A stretch of DNA of 64,000 nucleotides. Source: Nannochloropsis oceanica. Its lineage: Eukaryota; Sar; Eustigmatophyceae; Eustigmatales; Monodopsidaceae. The translations under genes were made by a program, and so were the position numbers. Of this stretch, positions 11,307 to 22,549 are shown piece after piece. The notes under the pieces are model-generated. The model ran no database searches, was not told the DNA's origin, and saw only the letters and a program-made list of their open reading frames with translations. The stretch's first letter is position 1. The number at the start of each line of letters is the position of its first letter. The stretch covers positions 186,001 through 250,000 of the forward strand of contig CP038118.1 in NCBI GenBank assembly GCA_004519485.1, given 5' to 3'.

Positions 11307-11771
11307 CTTGGGAGGAAGGAGGCCTTAATTTGTGTGTATGAGAATGGAAAAGATGTGTTCAAAATATCAGGGCACCAGCAAAATACATGTATCTTAAAAA
11401 TAAACACAAGCCAGGAGAGAGAGGCATACAAATGAGGGTGAAACCAATTAAACCTGATCGAAAAATGAGAAACCGAGCTTTTGGGGGCGAAAACGGACCG
11501 ATGCTCCTTGAAGTTACCACGGCAGAGGAAATGAGGAAATTACTTCGACATTGACCAACCCCCCCTCTCATCGCACAGACCCCTACAGGCGACTACGATA
11601 GACAAAAGCAGGGGGGGAAAAGAAAAGATAAAGGTGCCGGGCAGGTCCGGGGCAGACTTATGGGCAACAAGGTGGCCTCGGCGTTGGGATCTCTGGTAAG
11701 TATCGTAGCTTCCTCCCCCTCCTCCCCCTCCTCCCCCTCCTCTTTCTTCACCTGGCTCCCTTATCCAATCC
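11307..11771. promoter_or_regulatory. Shared upstream region of two divergent genes
   Basis: 465 bp between the start codons of the EF-hand-like gene (minus) and the scaffold gene (plus). It contains an A-rich stretch at 11335-11410 and a run of ctcctccccc repeats at 11710-11742. No defined promoter motif can be assigned. Its role as a bidirectional promoter is inferred from gene orientation only. Confidence 0.35.
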
Positions 11772-14700
11772 ATGTCGACCATTAACCTCATCATCCCGCC
11801 TCCCTACCCCTCCCGCCTCTCTCACACCATCACCACACGACAGAACGGAGACCGCGCTACCAGTAACGGGAAGGTCGACAAGCACAATCACCAGCAGATC
11901 TCTAAGGGCGACCGGGGTGCCAACAACACGGAGGGCGAGGACAACATCTTGTTGCACTCCGAGCATTCCTTCCCCGCCCATCTCATCGATATCATCATTC
12001 TCCCATCCCCTCATTCTTCATCACCCCCTGTCTTCTTTTCCCTTTCCACTGCGTCCCCTTCCTCGTCCTCGACTCCCTCGGCGGGGACCCTCTGTCGCGG
12101 TGCGCAAGGAACGAGAGAAGGAGCCGGGAGAGGAGGGGGACAAGGAGGGATAGGGGGACCAGTAAAAGAAATACCTGTCATGTTGACACTGGTGGAGGAT
12201 CGGGTGGTGATACGGCCGATGGAAGAGCCAGGGGCGGATCTTTCGATGGCAGTACCGTTGCTGGCCACAACGTATGGCGAGGTGAGGGAGGGAGTGAGGG
12301 AGGGAGAGAGGGAGGGAGGGAGGGAAGAGGTCGAATATATTAGAGGATCTGTGATGAAAGCGACTGACAAACGCTCCATCATACTTTCCGTTTTCCATGC
12401 CCATCTCAAACAGCTGACTGAGATCTGTTGGGACTACGCTCATTCGGCTATGAAGCTTTCTCTTATACCCGGAGGAGGAGGAGGAGGAGGAGGAGGAGGA
12501 GGAGAGAAGCAACATTTCATATTGGTGCTGAGGAAATTGATGGAGGTTGAGGAAGAGATAAAGATTCGCTTGACACGTACGTTTCCCCCTCCCTCCCTCC
12601 CTCCCTCCCTCCCTCCCTCCCTCCCTCCTCGTCACGTCTCCCTCCCTCCCTCGCTTACTATTCTTTCCCTCCCTCCCCTCCTCTTCTTCGACTCTCTCCC
12701 CCTCCACTCGCCAGTGCTTCGCAAAGTCGCGCCTGTAGGTCCGCGGACCCAAGCGCCCTTCCAGTACATCGGCATGTTCGCAGGTACCTCCCTCCCTCCC
12801 TTCTCCCGTCCGCCCCTCCCCCCATATCCCTTGCTTTCCACCTCCGCTCCCCTCCCCCTTCCCTACCCTCCCTCCCTTACCTCCTCCCTCTACTTTCCCT
12901 GCTTTCCACTCACCTCCCTCCCTCCCTCCCTCCCTCCCTCCCTCCCCCAGGCACGACCAAACCCAAGCCATTCCAACGGAAGCGCGCCAAGGTCTCCTAC
13001 CTTAAAGCTGGCGCCCTCCCCTCCCTCGAGAGGATGAGGGAAATGGCCCTCACCCACTCCCAAGGCGCATCGCTCCCTGTGCCTCAGGCGGCTTCCCGGC
13101 GCTTGTCGCTAGGTACCTACCCCTCCCTCCCTCCCTCCCTCCCTCCCTCCCTCCCTCCCTCCCTTCCTCCTTCCTTCCCTCTCTCTTTCCCTTCCGAGCG
13201 CCCCATCCCACCTCCCTCCAAACCCGAGCACGTCACTCAACCAACAAACCTCCCTCCCTCCCTCCCTCCCTTCCTCCCTCCCTCTTTTCCACCCTCCCTC
13301 TTTTCCACCCTCCCTGTAGCCGTGTCTCATCTCCCTCCCTCCCTCCCTCCCTCCCTCCCTCCCTCCCTCCAGCCCTGCAACACATCCACTCCGGCTGTGT
13401 ATGTTTTCGCGTTCTCAAGGCAAGCCACGCTGCTGCTTTCTCCTCCTCCTCCTCCTCCTCCTCCTCCTCCTCCTCCTCCTCCTCCTCCTCCTCCTTTTCC
13501 TCCTCCTCCTCCTTTTCCTCCTCCTCCTCCTCTTCCTCCTCCTTCTCCTACGAGCATTCCGTCTTGATCGTGGGGTATGATGGTGTCAAGGTACGTCCTT
13601 CATGCCCACTCTCTTTCTCTCCCTTTCTCTCCCTTTCCCTCCCTCCCTCCCTCCCTCCCTCTCTCCCTTCCTCCCTCCCTCCCTCTCTCCAAGCCATCTC
13701 TGGCACCTCCCTACATTGATACTGTCAAGCCACACACATTTCCGCCCCTCCATCCCTCCCTCCCTTTCTCTCCTTTCTCCTTTTCTCCCTTCCCTCCTTT
13801 TCTCCCTTCCCTCCTTTCCTCCTCTTCGCCCAGGCGTCGAAATCCCTTCCATCCCCCTCACCCTCCCTCCCTCCCCCCGCCCCTCTCTCAGTACCGCCAC
13901 GACAGCTCCGTCCACCAACCTCACTCCCTGGATTTCTCCCTCCCTTTCTCGCGCCTCGCCCTATGGGAGAGCATTGACACCCTCCCTCACGGAGCAGGGG
14001 GCAACGGGCTCCGTCTTAAGGAGGAAGGGAAGGAGGGTGAGGTCTTCCTGCAGGTAGGGAGGGAGGGAGGGAGGGAGGGAGGGAGGGAGGGAAGGAGGGA
14101 AGACAGGAGGAGGAGGAGGAGGAGGGCGGGAGTTACTTGATGCAGACTGCAGAGGATCCCTCCTTCCCTCCTTCCCTCCTTCCCTCCCTCCCTCCCTCCC
14201 TCCCTTCCTCAGATCCTCCACGCTTCCGATGTCCGGCATGCCATGGAGTACTTCGTCAACTCTCTCCTCGTCTCTCAAGACAGGAAATTTCTACCTGGTA
14301 CGTGCTCTCCGTCCCTCCGTCCCTCCGTCCTCTGTCCCTCCGTCCCTCCCTTCCCTCCTTCCCTCCCTCCCTTCCTTTCCTCCTTCCCTCCCTCCCTTCC
14401 GCTCTTCCATCGTCCAGTACCTCCTCATGAATGACCGGCCCTCCCTCCCTCCCTCCCTCCCTCCCTCCCTCCGTCCCTCCCTCTCAGGCTCCACGCATGG
14501 CCGCCATGTGGAAGAGAGCTATGCCATTACCGGCGCCGCCACCCCCCTTCCCCTCCCTCGGGGCTCTATGAAGATAGTCGATGCACAAGGCAGGCTTTTG
14601 TGCGACTTGGACGGTAGGTAGGTAGGTAGGTAGGGAGGGAGGGAAGGAGGGAGGGAAGCAGAGAGAGAGAGAGAGAGAGAGGGGTGCTGTCGCAGAATCG

Positions 14701-17700
14701 TGACGTACAGATCTCACATACTCCTTGCCTCCCTCCTTCCCTCCCTCCCTCCTTCCCTCCCTTCTTACCCTCTCCCTGTGTTTTTCCTCTCCTTTTTTAT
14801 TTTTAATTTTTTTGAATTTAAATTTAAAAAAAAACGCAGATACGAGTAGTAGCAATAGCAGCCGTCCTCCCTCGTCTCCCCTCGGTCTCTCCATCCCTGC
14901 CTTCTTCTCTCCTTCTGCCGCGCAGGGGCAGCAGCAGCCGCAGCCACAGGAGGGAGCGGCAGGGGAGGGCGGGAGGAAGGGAGGGAGGGAGGGAAGGAGG
15001 AGAGGGTCATCGGGGAATATCAGTGGAGAAAGAAGCGAGGTCTTGAAGTACTGGAAGAAAATTGTTGTCCATCAGGTAAACAGACAGACAGACAGATGGA
15101 TAGACAGGGATGGAGGGAATGAAGGGGGGGGAGGAGGGGAGGGAAGGGAGGGAGGGAGGGAGGGAGGGAGGGAAGGAAGGGGGAAGGACTGACTGCACCC
15201 ACCTGATGAAAAGGAGGAGCAGTGTTGACATGTCAAGTGCACAAACGAAACCCATATAACCATCGGACTCCCCCCCCCTCCCCCCCCTCCCTCCTGCCGT
15301 CCCTCCTTCCCTCAGGGCTGGCTGTGCAAAAAAGGTGGATTTTCCAAAAAGTGGCTCAAGCGGTACTTCGTCCTCTACAGCACCTGTATGGGCCACATCC
15401 TCTGCTACTATTCCCATGTCCACGAGACGGCTCTCTACGCTCAGAATCCTCAGGTCTGCCCTCCTTCCCGCACCTCCTGCCGTCCCTCCTGCCTCCTTCC
15501 TCACGAAACCCCCGGTGGAAGAACGCCAGACCCACCCCTCCTCCCTCCCCCCCTCCCTCCCTCCCCTCCCTCCCTCCCCTCCCTTTCTCTCCCAGGAGCG
15601 CAACGTCATAGACTGCTGCCGAGTTGAAGTTTTGCGACCCTCCTCCACCCTCCCCGATACCCCCCCGTATGCCTTTGACGTCCAATCCATCATCCGCACC
15701 TGGACACTCTGTGCCGCCGATCAGGTAGGCTCCTGCTCTCTCCCTTCCTCCCTCTCTCCCTCTCTCCCTCCCTCCCTCCCTCCCTCCCTCCCTTGTTACT
15801 GTGGCATTTCCACATTTCCTTCTCAGCACTTACTTTCCTGCCCTTCCCTCCCTCCCTCTCTCCAGGCCGACCTCCACCAGTGGCTCGTCCTCCTCTCTTT
15901 CGCCGTCGACTCCGATGTAGCCGTGCTGCCCGACGACGAAGTGAGCTTCCTCGTCAAGCCACGGTACCTCCCTCCCTCCCTCCCTCCCTCCCTCCCTCCC
16001 TCCCTCCCTGCCTAGCTACGACCCGACTATGAAGCTGTACCTAGATGAATACAGCACTCGCCTCTTACCTCCCTCCCTCCCTCCCTCCCTCCCTGCCTAG
16101 CTACGACCCGACTATGAAGCTGTACCTAGATGAATACAGCACTCGCCTCTTACCTCCCTCCCTCCCTCCCTCCCTCCCTGCCTAGCTACGACCCGACTAT
16201 GAAGCTGTACCTAGATGAATACAGCACTCGCCTCTTACCTCCCTCCCTCCCTCCCTCCCTCCCTGCCTAGCTACGACCCGACTATGAAGCTGTACCTAGA
16301 TGAATACAGCACTCGCCTCTTACCTCCCTCCCTCCCTCCCTCCCTCCCTGCCTAGCTACGACCCGACTATGAAGCTGTACCTAGATGAATACAGCACTCG
16401 CCTCTTACCTCCCTCCCTCCCTCCCTCCCTCCCTGCCTAGCTACGACCCGACTATGAAGCTGTACCTAGATGAATACAGCACTCGCCTCTTACCTCCCTC
16501 CCTCCCTCCCTCCCTCCCTGCCTAGCTACGACCCGACTATGAAGCTGTACCTAGATGAATACAGCACTCGCCTCTTACCTCCCTCCCTCCCTCCCTCCCT
16601 CCCTGCCTAGCTACGACCCGACTATGAAGCTGTACCTAGATGAATACAGCACTCGCCTCTTACCTCCCTCCCTCCCTCCCTCCCTCCCTGCCTAGCTACG
16701 ACCCGACTATGAAGCTGTACCTAGATGAATACAGCACTCGCCTCTTACCTCCCTCCCTCCCTCCCTCCCTCCCTGCCTAGCTACGACCCGACTATGAAGC
16801 TGTACCTAGATGAATACAGCACTCGCCTCTTACCTCCCTCCCTCCCTCCCTCCCTCCCTGCCTAGCTACGACCCGACTATGAAGCTGTACCTAGATGAAT
16901 ACAGCACTCGCCTCTTACCTCCCTCCCTCCCTCCCTCCCTCCCTGCCTAGCTACGACCCGACTATGAAGCTGTACCTAGATGAATACAGCACTCGCCTCC
17001 GTCTCCACGCTTGGGGCATCAGTGTCGACGTCTTGGAAGGTATCCCCCTCCCTCCCCCCCTCCCTCCCTCCCTCCCTCCCTCCCTCCCTCCCTTCCACCT
17101 TTTTCTCCCTCTTCTTTCTCCCTCCCTCCTTTCCCCTCCCTTCTTCTCCTTCCTCCCTCCTTCCCCCTCTTTCTTTTTCTTTCTCCACGTCAAGTCGATT
17201 CATTTCCTCCTCCACCTCCATCCTCCCTCCCCTCCCTCCCTCCCTCCCTCCCTCCCTCCCCTCCAGGCGAGCGATGTCACGCCGTCCTCATGTGGCCCTA
17301 CACGGACCTTTACAAGTGGAAGATCCTCTCCCAAAAGGTAAGGAGGAAGAAAAAGAGGGAGGGAAGGAAGGAGGAAGGTAGGGAGATAAAGCAGACCTCG
17401 AACATGCATATTCATCCATCCATCCCTCCCTCCCTCCCTCCCTCCCTCCCTCCCTCTTCCTCCAGGGTAAGATGGCCGTGCAGTTGACGGTCTTCCCCAC
17501 AGACGATTACACGAAGAAAATAGAGTTTATTTTCAGGACGAAAAAGGCGGCACAGATAGTGAATACCTTAGAGTATTACATCGAGAAATATGTGGCTTGG
17601 GCCCATGTCCGGCTGGAGGTGGAGGAAGGTGAGGAGGAAGGGAGGGAGGGAGGGAGGGAGGGAGGGAGGGAGGGAGGGATTCGCTGTTCACCCCGTTCTC

Positions 17701-17925
17701 CAATACGCGTACACTCAACTTCCATCTCATTGCCTCCGTCCGTCCCTCCCTCCCTCCCTCCCTCCCTCCCTCCCTCCCTCTTCCAGGTCCATCCTCCCCA
17801 GTTTCTCAACCCAACAGCAGCAGCAGCTCTCCCGTCACCGCCCTTGCAGCCTCCTCTCCTTCCTCCTCCCCTCCCTCCCTCAACCTCTATGCCGCCCAAG
17901 ACATGAATATCAAGAGTGGCAGCGG

Positions 17926-17966
<41 letters not shown>

Positions 17967-18322
17967 GCAGCAGTAGCAAGCGCCGTATCTCTGCGGCGGC
18001 GGCAGCAGCTACAAGCGCCGCAGTCGCCCTTCGTGGTGGAGGTGCCGGAGGAAGAGGAGGAGGGGGAGGACTAGGGGGAGGGCAGGGTATTTTAAACGAG
18101 GAAGAGGAGGAAAGGGAATGGGCGTCGGACGGAGAGGGGGGGGAGGGCGGGGAGGGGGAAGGAGACAACGCGTGTGAGGAGGAGCTGGGGGCGGCCCATG
18201 AGGCTTTCAGTGGCGACGACGACAAACCTACCCCAGACAGCAGTGTCCTCCCTCCCTGTGTCACCCTCCCTCCTTCCCTCCCTCCCCCTCCACCTCCTTC
18301 TGCACCCTCGTTGAATCCTTGA
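11772..18322 (+). CDS. Scaffold-like protein with PH domain and PTB/FERM-F3-like modules, 16 exons
   Basis: Exons read by eye: 11772-12281, 12414-12576, 12715-12783, 12951-13112, 13373-13590, 13892-14053, 14213-14297, 14488-14613, 14840-15075, 15316-15453, 15596-15724, 15866-15963, 16951-17039, 17267-17337, 17466-17628, 17787-18322. They join in one frame to 984 residues and all junctions are GT-AG. Exons 10-12 encode a PH domain (GWLCKKGGFSKKWLKRYFVL at its start, WLVLLSFAV helix at its end). Exons 13-15 encode a PTB/FERM-F3-like module (AVLMWPYTDLYKWKIL, KIEFIFRTKKAAQIVNTLEYYIEKYV). Two earlier segments (about 135-230, and exons 5-7 ending HAMEYFVNSLL) have a similar strand-then-helix pattern and may be further modules. 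The tail is Ser-, Ala- and Gly-rich. Such proteins usually bind phosphoinositides and peptide motifs at membranes; no enzyme domain is visible. The first exon's start and the 132-nt first intron, which is stop-free and in frame, are the least certain parts. Confidence 0.72.
16016..16999 (+). repeat. Minisatellite: 12 copies of an 85-bp intron-exon boundary
   Basis: Units start at 16016 and every 85 bp to 16951. Each has 49 bp of coding sequence (ctacgacccgactatgaagc onward, encoding YDPTMKLYLDEYSTRL) and 36 bp of ttacct-(CCCT)n-gcctag. The eleven complete units look identical; the twelfth continues into the rest of exon 13. Every unit ends with the splice acceptor that precedes the next copy. 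In the exon 13 frame each upstream copy runs into TAG inside the following acceptor, and the unit has no GT donor (ttacct where the intron starts gtacct). Only use of the last acceptor therefore gives the full protein. Confidence 0.97.
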
Positions 18323-18720
18323 GTGGTAGCACCCACACAGGGGGAGGACGAGGAAGGGAGGGAGGAAGGGCTGTCGGTGGCCTGGTCGACGCGACAGCAT
18401 CCCTCGGAGTCATTCGAAATATGTCCTAGGAAGCAGGGTGGAGGGAGGACGTCTGGAAGGGGGGAAAAGAACTCGTTCGATTGCGCGGGCACTCCACCTG
18501 AATGGCGCGATCTCTTCATATGAGAAGGAAAGTAGTGACCTGCCTTGTGGTAGTGGGACAAGAAAGAGAGGTGGGAGAGAGGGAGAGAGGGGGATCGCTG
18601 GGCCGGGTCACGGTGGGTATCTATGATCGTGAGGCATCTGCTGAGGGAGGAAAGGCGGATGGGAGGAAGGGAGGCAGGAAGGTGGGAGGAAAGGAGGGAG
18701 GGAAGGGAAAGTTGGATGCA
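18323..18720. other. 3' flank of scaffold gene, purine-rich, no gene seen
   Basis: 398 bp between the stop codon of the scaffold gene and the inner edge of the right inverted arm. It is GA-rich with gggagg runs at 18640-18710. I see no open frame of note and no clear element. Confidence 0.5.
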
Positions 18721-21700
18721 CACCAATTCAAAGCGGGTTCGATTTATTTATATTGCCACGGGGGCGGGTAGCGAGCAAAGGCTGCGAAGCCGACACTTAC
18801 AAATGCATAAGCAAATGAAATGAAAAAAAGAATGAAAGACGAGATGAAAAGATTACCGTAGCTCCTTCAGCGTGTTGTACTAGAGCTGGTAGCTGCGAGA
18901 TGGCTTCTTGCTACTTTTTTTGGGGTGACTGTCGTATATGCACATGTCTGAAGAACGAGCATCAGGGACCCCTCCCAGGTGATCATATGGCTCGCACTCC
19001 AGCCCCTCCATCAGCCACCTTTATGCCTGCCATTGCCATGCTCTGCAAGTACGCTAGGCATAGGCTGCTCGCTTTGTGTGTAGCAGTCGCGGGGCTCAGG
19101 TCTATCTGTCGCCTGCAGTTGATAACCTGCAAAAAAGCAGAAGCATATCGCCTCATTCGATGCTCCACACGATTTGACGGAGCCTTGCTGAGGCATTCCA
19201 GACCCAAAAGTACAAGGCTACAAGCGCCACCGCACGCACCTCCAAATAAAGATGCGGAAAGGCCTCATGGGAGAGCCGTCGTCCCTGTGTAGGGCGGCTG
19301 GCGGGCGACAAGACGTCTTGTCGAGAAGCAAGGGAGGACAAAGGCCTCAAATATTCCGGTAGAAGCGGCGTTGCGACTGCTTCCTTTTTCCCTACGCCCC
19401 ACCTCGGGAGCGTAAGCATGAACTGAGAAACACAGCTTTCGCGCCTTCCTTTGCGACCGCCACGCCGCGCAACATGACCACTTGACGCCAAAAAATACAG
19501 GGGCGCATTGTTGTACTTGTTAATCTTTGAGAGTGGCCTGGGGTGCGTATTGCTTGGTCGAAGGAGAGAAACGACCTCCCCACCCAAGCGCTCTCATTCC
19601 ACTCCCAAACAAAACAAAACCCTTAGCCGTAAAACTGCGAGCCGGATGGCGAACAGATCGCAGCCAAGAAATGGCTTGATGCATGTATGCATTGGTGGCA
19701 GACTGTCTAATTTCCTTAACTTTTACTGTGCTCTTGTGTGTCATGCACTGTGAAATGGGTGGGATGGGCGCCTAAGGTGGGTGCAAGGACTGCAAGCCCG
19801 CAACAACTTGGCAGATGGCACTTGCCGAGAGAGAAGCGCCGAGGCTGCAGATGGGGTGTGATGTGCAGACCTTTGATTCTGTCGCATCACCCTTGCGCCA
19901 TAACCACCACCACCAGCATCCCTGTCAGCAGAACTACTACCACCTGATTGTGCGTCCTGCCACCCATCCACAAACATGACGATGAACGACGCAGCGGGCG
20001 TGGGAAGAGAGAGGCGGACGGGCATGGAACGAGAGGGGAGAGGAGTGGGGCAGCAGCCACGGACTAGATGGGCTTCATCTTTTCTCTCCCGCTTACCGTC
20101 GAGTGGACACACACATGCCAGCAGCACCAAGGTAAGGGCACAAGGCGTATGGTTGGGGAGTGGGCTGTGGTGGAAAAAGGCATCTTTCGCCCTGATAAGG
20201 GGCGGTGGAAGGAGTGGCTGGGGCACTCACTACCCCAGCATTCCTGTTTCTGCTTAACCCTCAACCTTTTCTCCTCCGCCGTCCCTCTACCAACCCCTAT
20301 GACCACAGGTCATGCGACAGAGATAACATAGAAGCACGAGGAGGGACTACAAAATTCGATGAGGTAAGGTGAAAAGCATTGGCCAGCAGCCTAGTGCATG
20401 TGGGTCTCTCCACCTGCCCTCCCCCTCCCCCTGTGTGCGGCTGCTTCTCACCCACCGAGGGCCCAGACAGCAAGGAAACGAGAGGAAATCCCTCTTTCCT
20501 TACTTTTCTCCCGCGCTTAACCCCGTGAAAATGAGTGCGGCACACACACATTGATGCTTATTCATGCCCTTACATTGCCACATTCACTCGAATACATTGA
20601 TATGATAACGCCGAGCATGATTTGTTTGTGGGAGGGAAAAAGAAGCTCGGCCTCTTTCAGCAAGCTCTTCCAATTTATCTGTCCTTGTGCGCAAACAACA
20701 AGATACTCTTCTCAATTTCTCTTCACCACTTCCACGCACGTCCAGCCACTCACAGAACTCAACACTCCGCCTGAAGGGACATGAGCTGCTTGCCTTTCTC
20801 AAGTGGCGGAGTTATGGTGGAGAAAACCCCGGCAGCAGCACACAAGTGGCAGCAATAACAAGCACACAGGAAAGAGCCTACCTTCGTCAGTCCTGGCTCT
20901 CGCGCCTCCACCTCTCCTTGTCCTGTGGACCCCCAACGCCAAGCCAGAGAGAAAAGGGAGAGAAAGCGCGTCACAACAGCAAGCAGCAACGTCGCTCGCT
21001 GTGTTTAAGGTTCCGGTAGCAACAGTTTGTTCTTCGGTTCAGCGAGAGGAGAGAAATAGGAGACCGTTGGGGTCCAGAAGGCAGCCGGTGTGAGGAGAGC
21101 AAGGTGGAGTTGACAACTTGGAGGGCATCGCCCGCACTTCCGATGCTTCCGTGGCGTGGATAGGTGATAAAGCGACGGTTTTGTGGTGGTGGCGTGTGTA
21201 GATATGGCCTAGGGAGGGAAGGAGGGGGGGTGGGAGGAAGGCGTGAGAACTGGCAGATGGAAGAGGCGCGCGATCTTTTATTTTCGAAACGATGCGATGC
21301 TTTCTCGGAGAAGAGAACCAGAGGCACGCGCAGCCTCGTCCTCGTTTGTTTGTTTGTTTATTTTGTTTGTTTCGTCTGTTCTACTTGTTTGTTTTCTTGT
21401 TTTTGTGCTTCTTCTTGTGAATGTACAGCCCTTTGGCCAGTACGCCTGGGCATGCCCTCGCACCCTGCTGCTTGCTGCCCTGTTCTCTTTTCCACGGCAA
21501 GTGCACTTGCGTCCCGATCTTTTTCACTCGTCTTTCTCTTCGAGACATGTAGACATACGGTGGCTCGTCCTATTTGCACCGGGCCCCTATGCATGTCCCG
21601 CACACGCGCCTCAGCCCCCCACCCCAGTCACCTCTCGCCCTCGCCAAGGCGACGCATGTTCCACGCTCGCAGCGGCGACGTGCCTTTGCGCAGCCACCGC

Positions 21701-22278
21701 CGTGGGAACCCCGCCCGTCTGACAACCGCTGTAAGGTGTACTGGACGAGCATGTGTCCATACACACCTGCACGTCACTGCACCAAGCCCATACCAAGATC
21801 GAGGGGTGAACAGGTGAGCAATGGCCTCGCGCACTCTTATGAGGGTATGCGGTGGGCTTGTTTGTTGGGCCAAAGCGTCTTGCCACACACCGCCAGTGTT
21901 CTGTTTATGTACCATATTGACACGCACACATATGCCTTTGCTGTCGTGCCGTGGCCTTTTCCATACCGTCGTGTGGAAAAAACAAAAAGGAGATCAGGGG
22001 AGGCAGCATGGCTTTCGTCGGCTTGCTTCCTTCATGTTTGCCCGGCCCATTCGCTTCACTTCAGCCTCTCATCCTTGCTTTCCCCCACCTCACATCCCAC
22101 ACACCACGCACAGGCCACACGCTGCAGATGCTAGGACTATTTGTCATCACTGACTCAGCGAGGAAGGTCTCTCAACACACACATAGAGCCACAACATTGT
22201 CCAGGCAACGCATAGCTATGCCTCTTCTTCTCCACTTGTACCCCCCACGACACTTACCCGCCGGGGCTCAAGCACGAT
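18721..22278 (-). repeat. Right arm of large inverted repeat (about 3.56 kb)
   Basis: Reverse complement of 6227-9799; positions sum to 28520 at the inner edge and 28505 at the outer edge because of three small indels. The 14-nt difference lies in the G-rich tract at about 20420 (left 8085-8110), the 3-nt one near 21535. Near-identity ends at 22278, where the left copy has agtctcaagc and the right gcgtccaagt after the shared caagcacgat. Weaker similarity resumes at 22350-22535 up to the first codons of the acidic-protein gene. No convincing coding region is seen inside. Confidence 0.93.
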
Positions 22279-22549
22279 GCGTCCAAGTCACGAGCAAGCT
22301 GATGCACCAGCCGTTGTCTGAAACGGTGAAACGAATGCCATTTAGCACCGGGTGTGCTGGACGAGACCACAAGCTCTTATCGTTTCACATTCGCACGCAC
22401 ATGCCTTTGCTGTGTGTGCGGCGTTCCCTTATGCGGGGAGGGGCGAGGACAATTTTTGCTGGTCTTCGGCTTGGTTTGTGCTTTGCTTAGGTTTGCATCG
22501 ATGCAATAATTCTTTTTTTCCTATCTTCATATTCACTTTCACAGGAAAC

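Noticed and set aside
11748-12409. Minus-strand gene overlapping the first scaffold exon
   Set aside because: Two minus frames are open here, but they do not connect through splice sites, while the plus frame leads directly into the supported scaffold exons.
16016-16999. Regular repeats resembling a CRISPR array
   Set aside because: The spacers are as constant as the repeats, the unit contains coding sequence and a splice acceptor, and the context is a eukaryotic gene.
17887-18726. 279-codon antisense frame over the last scaffold exon
   Set aside because: It is the complement of Ser/Gly/Ala repeats in a well-supported plus-strand exon.
6227-22278. Inverted arms as long terminal inverted repeats of a mobile element
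   Set aside because: No transposase, integrase, polymerase or capsid-like gene is in the arms or spacer, the spacer genes look like host genes, and weaker homology continues outside the arms, which favours segmental duplication.
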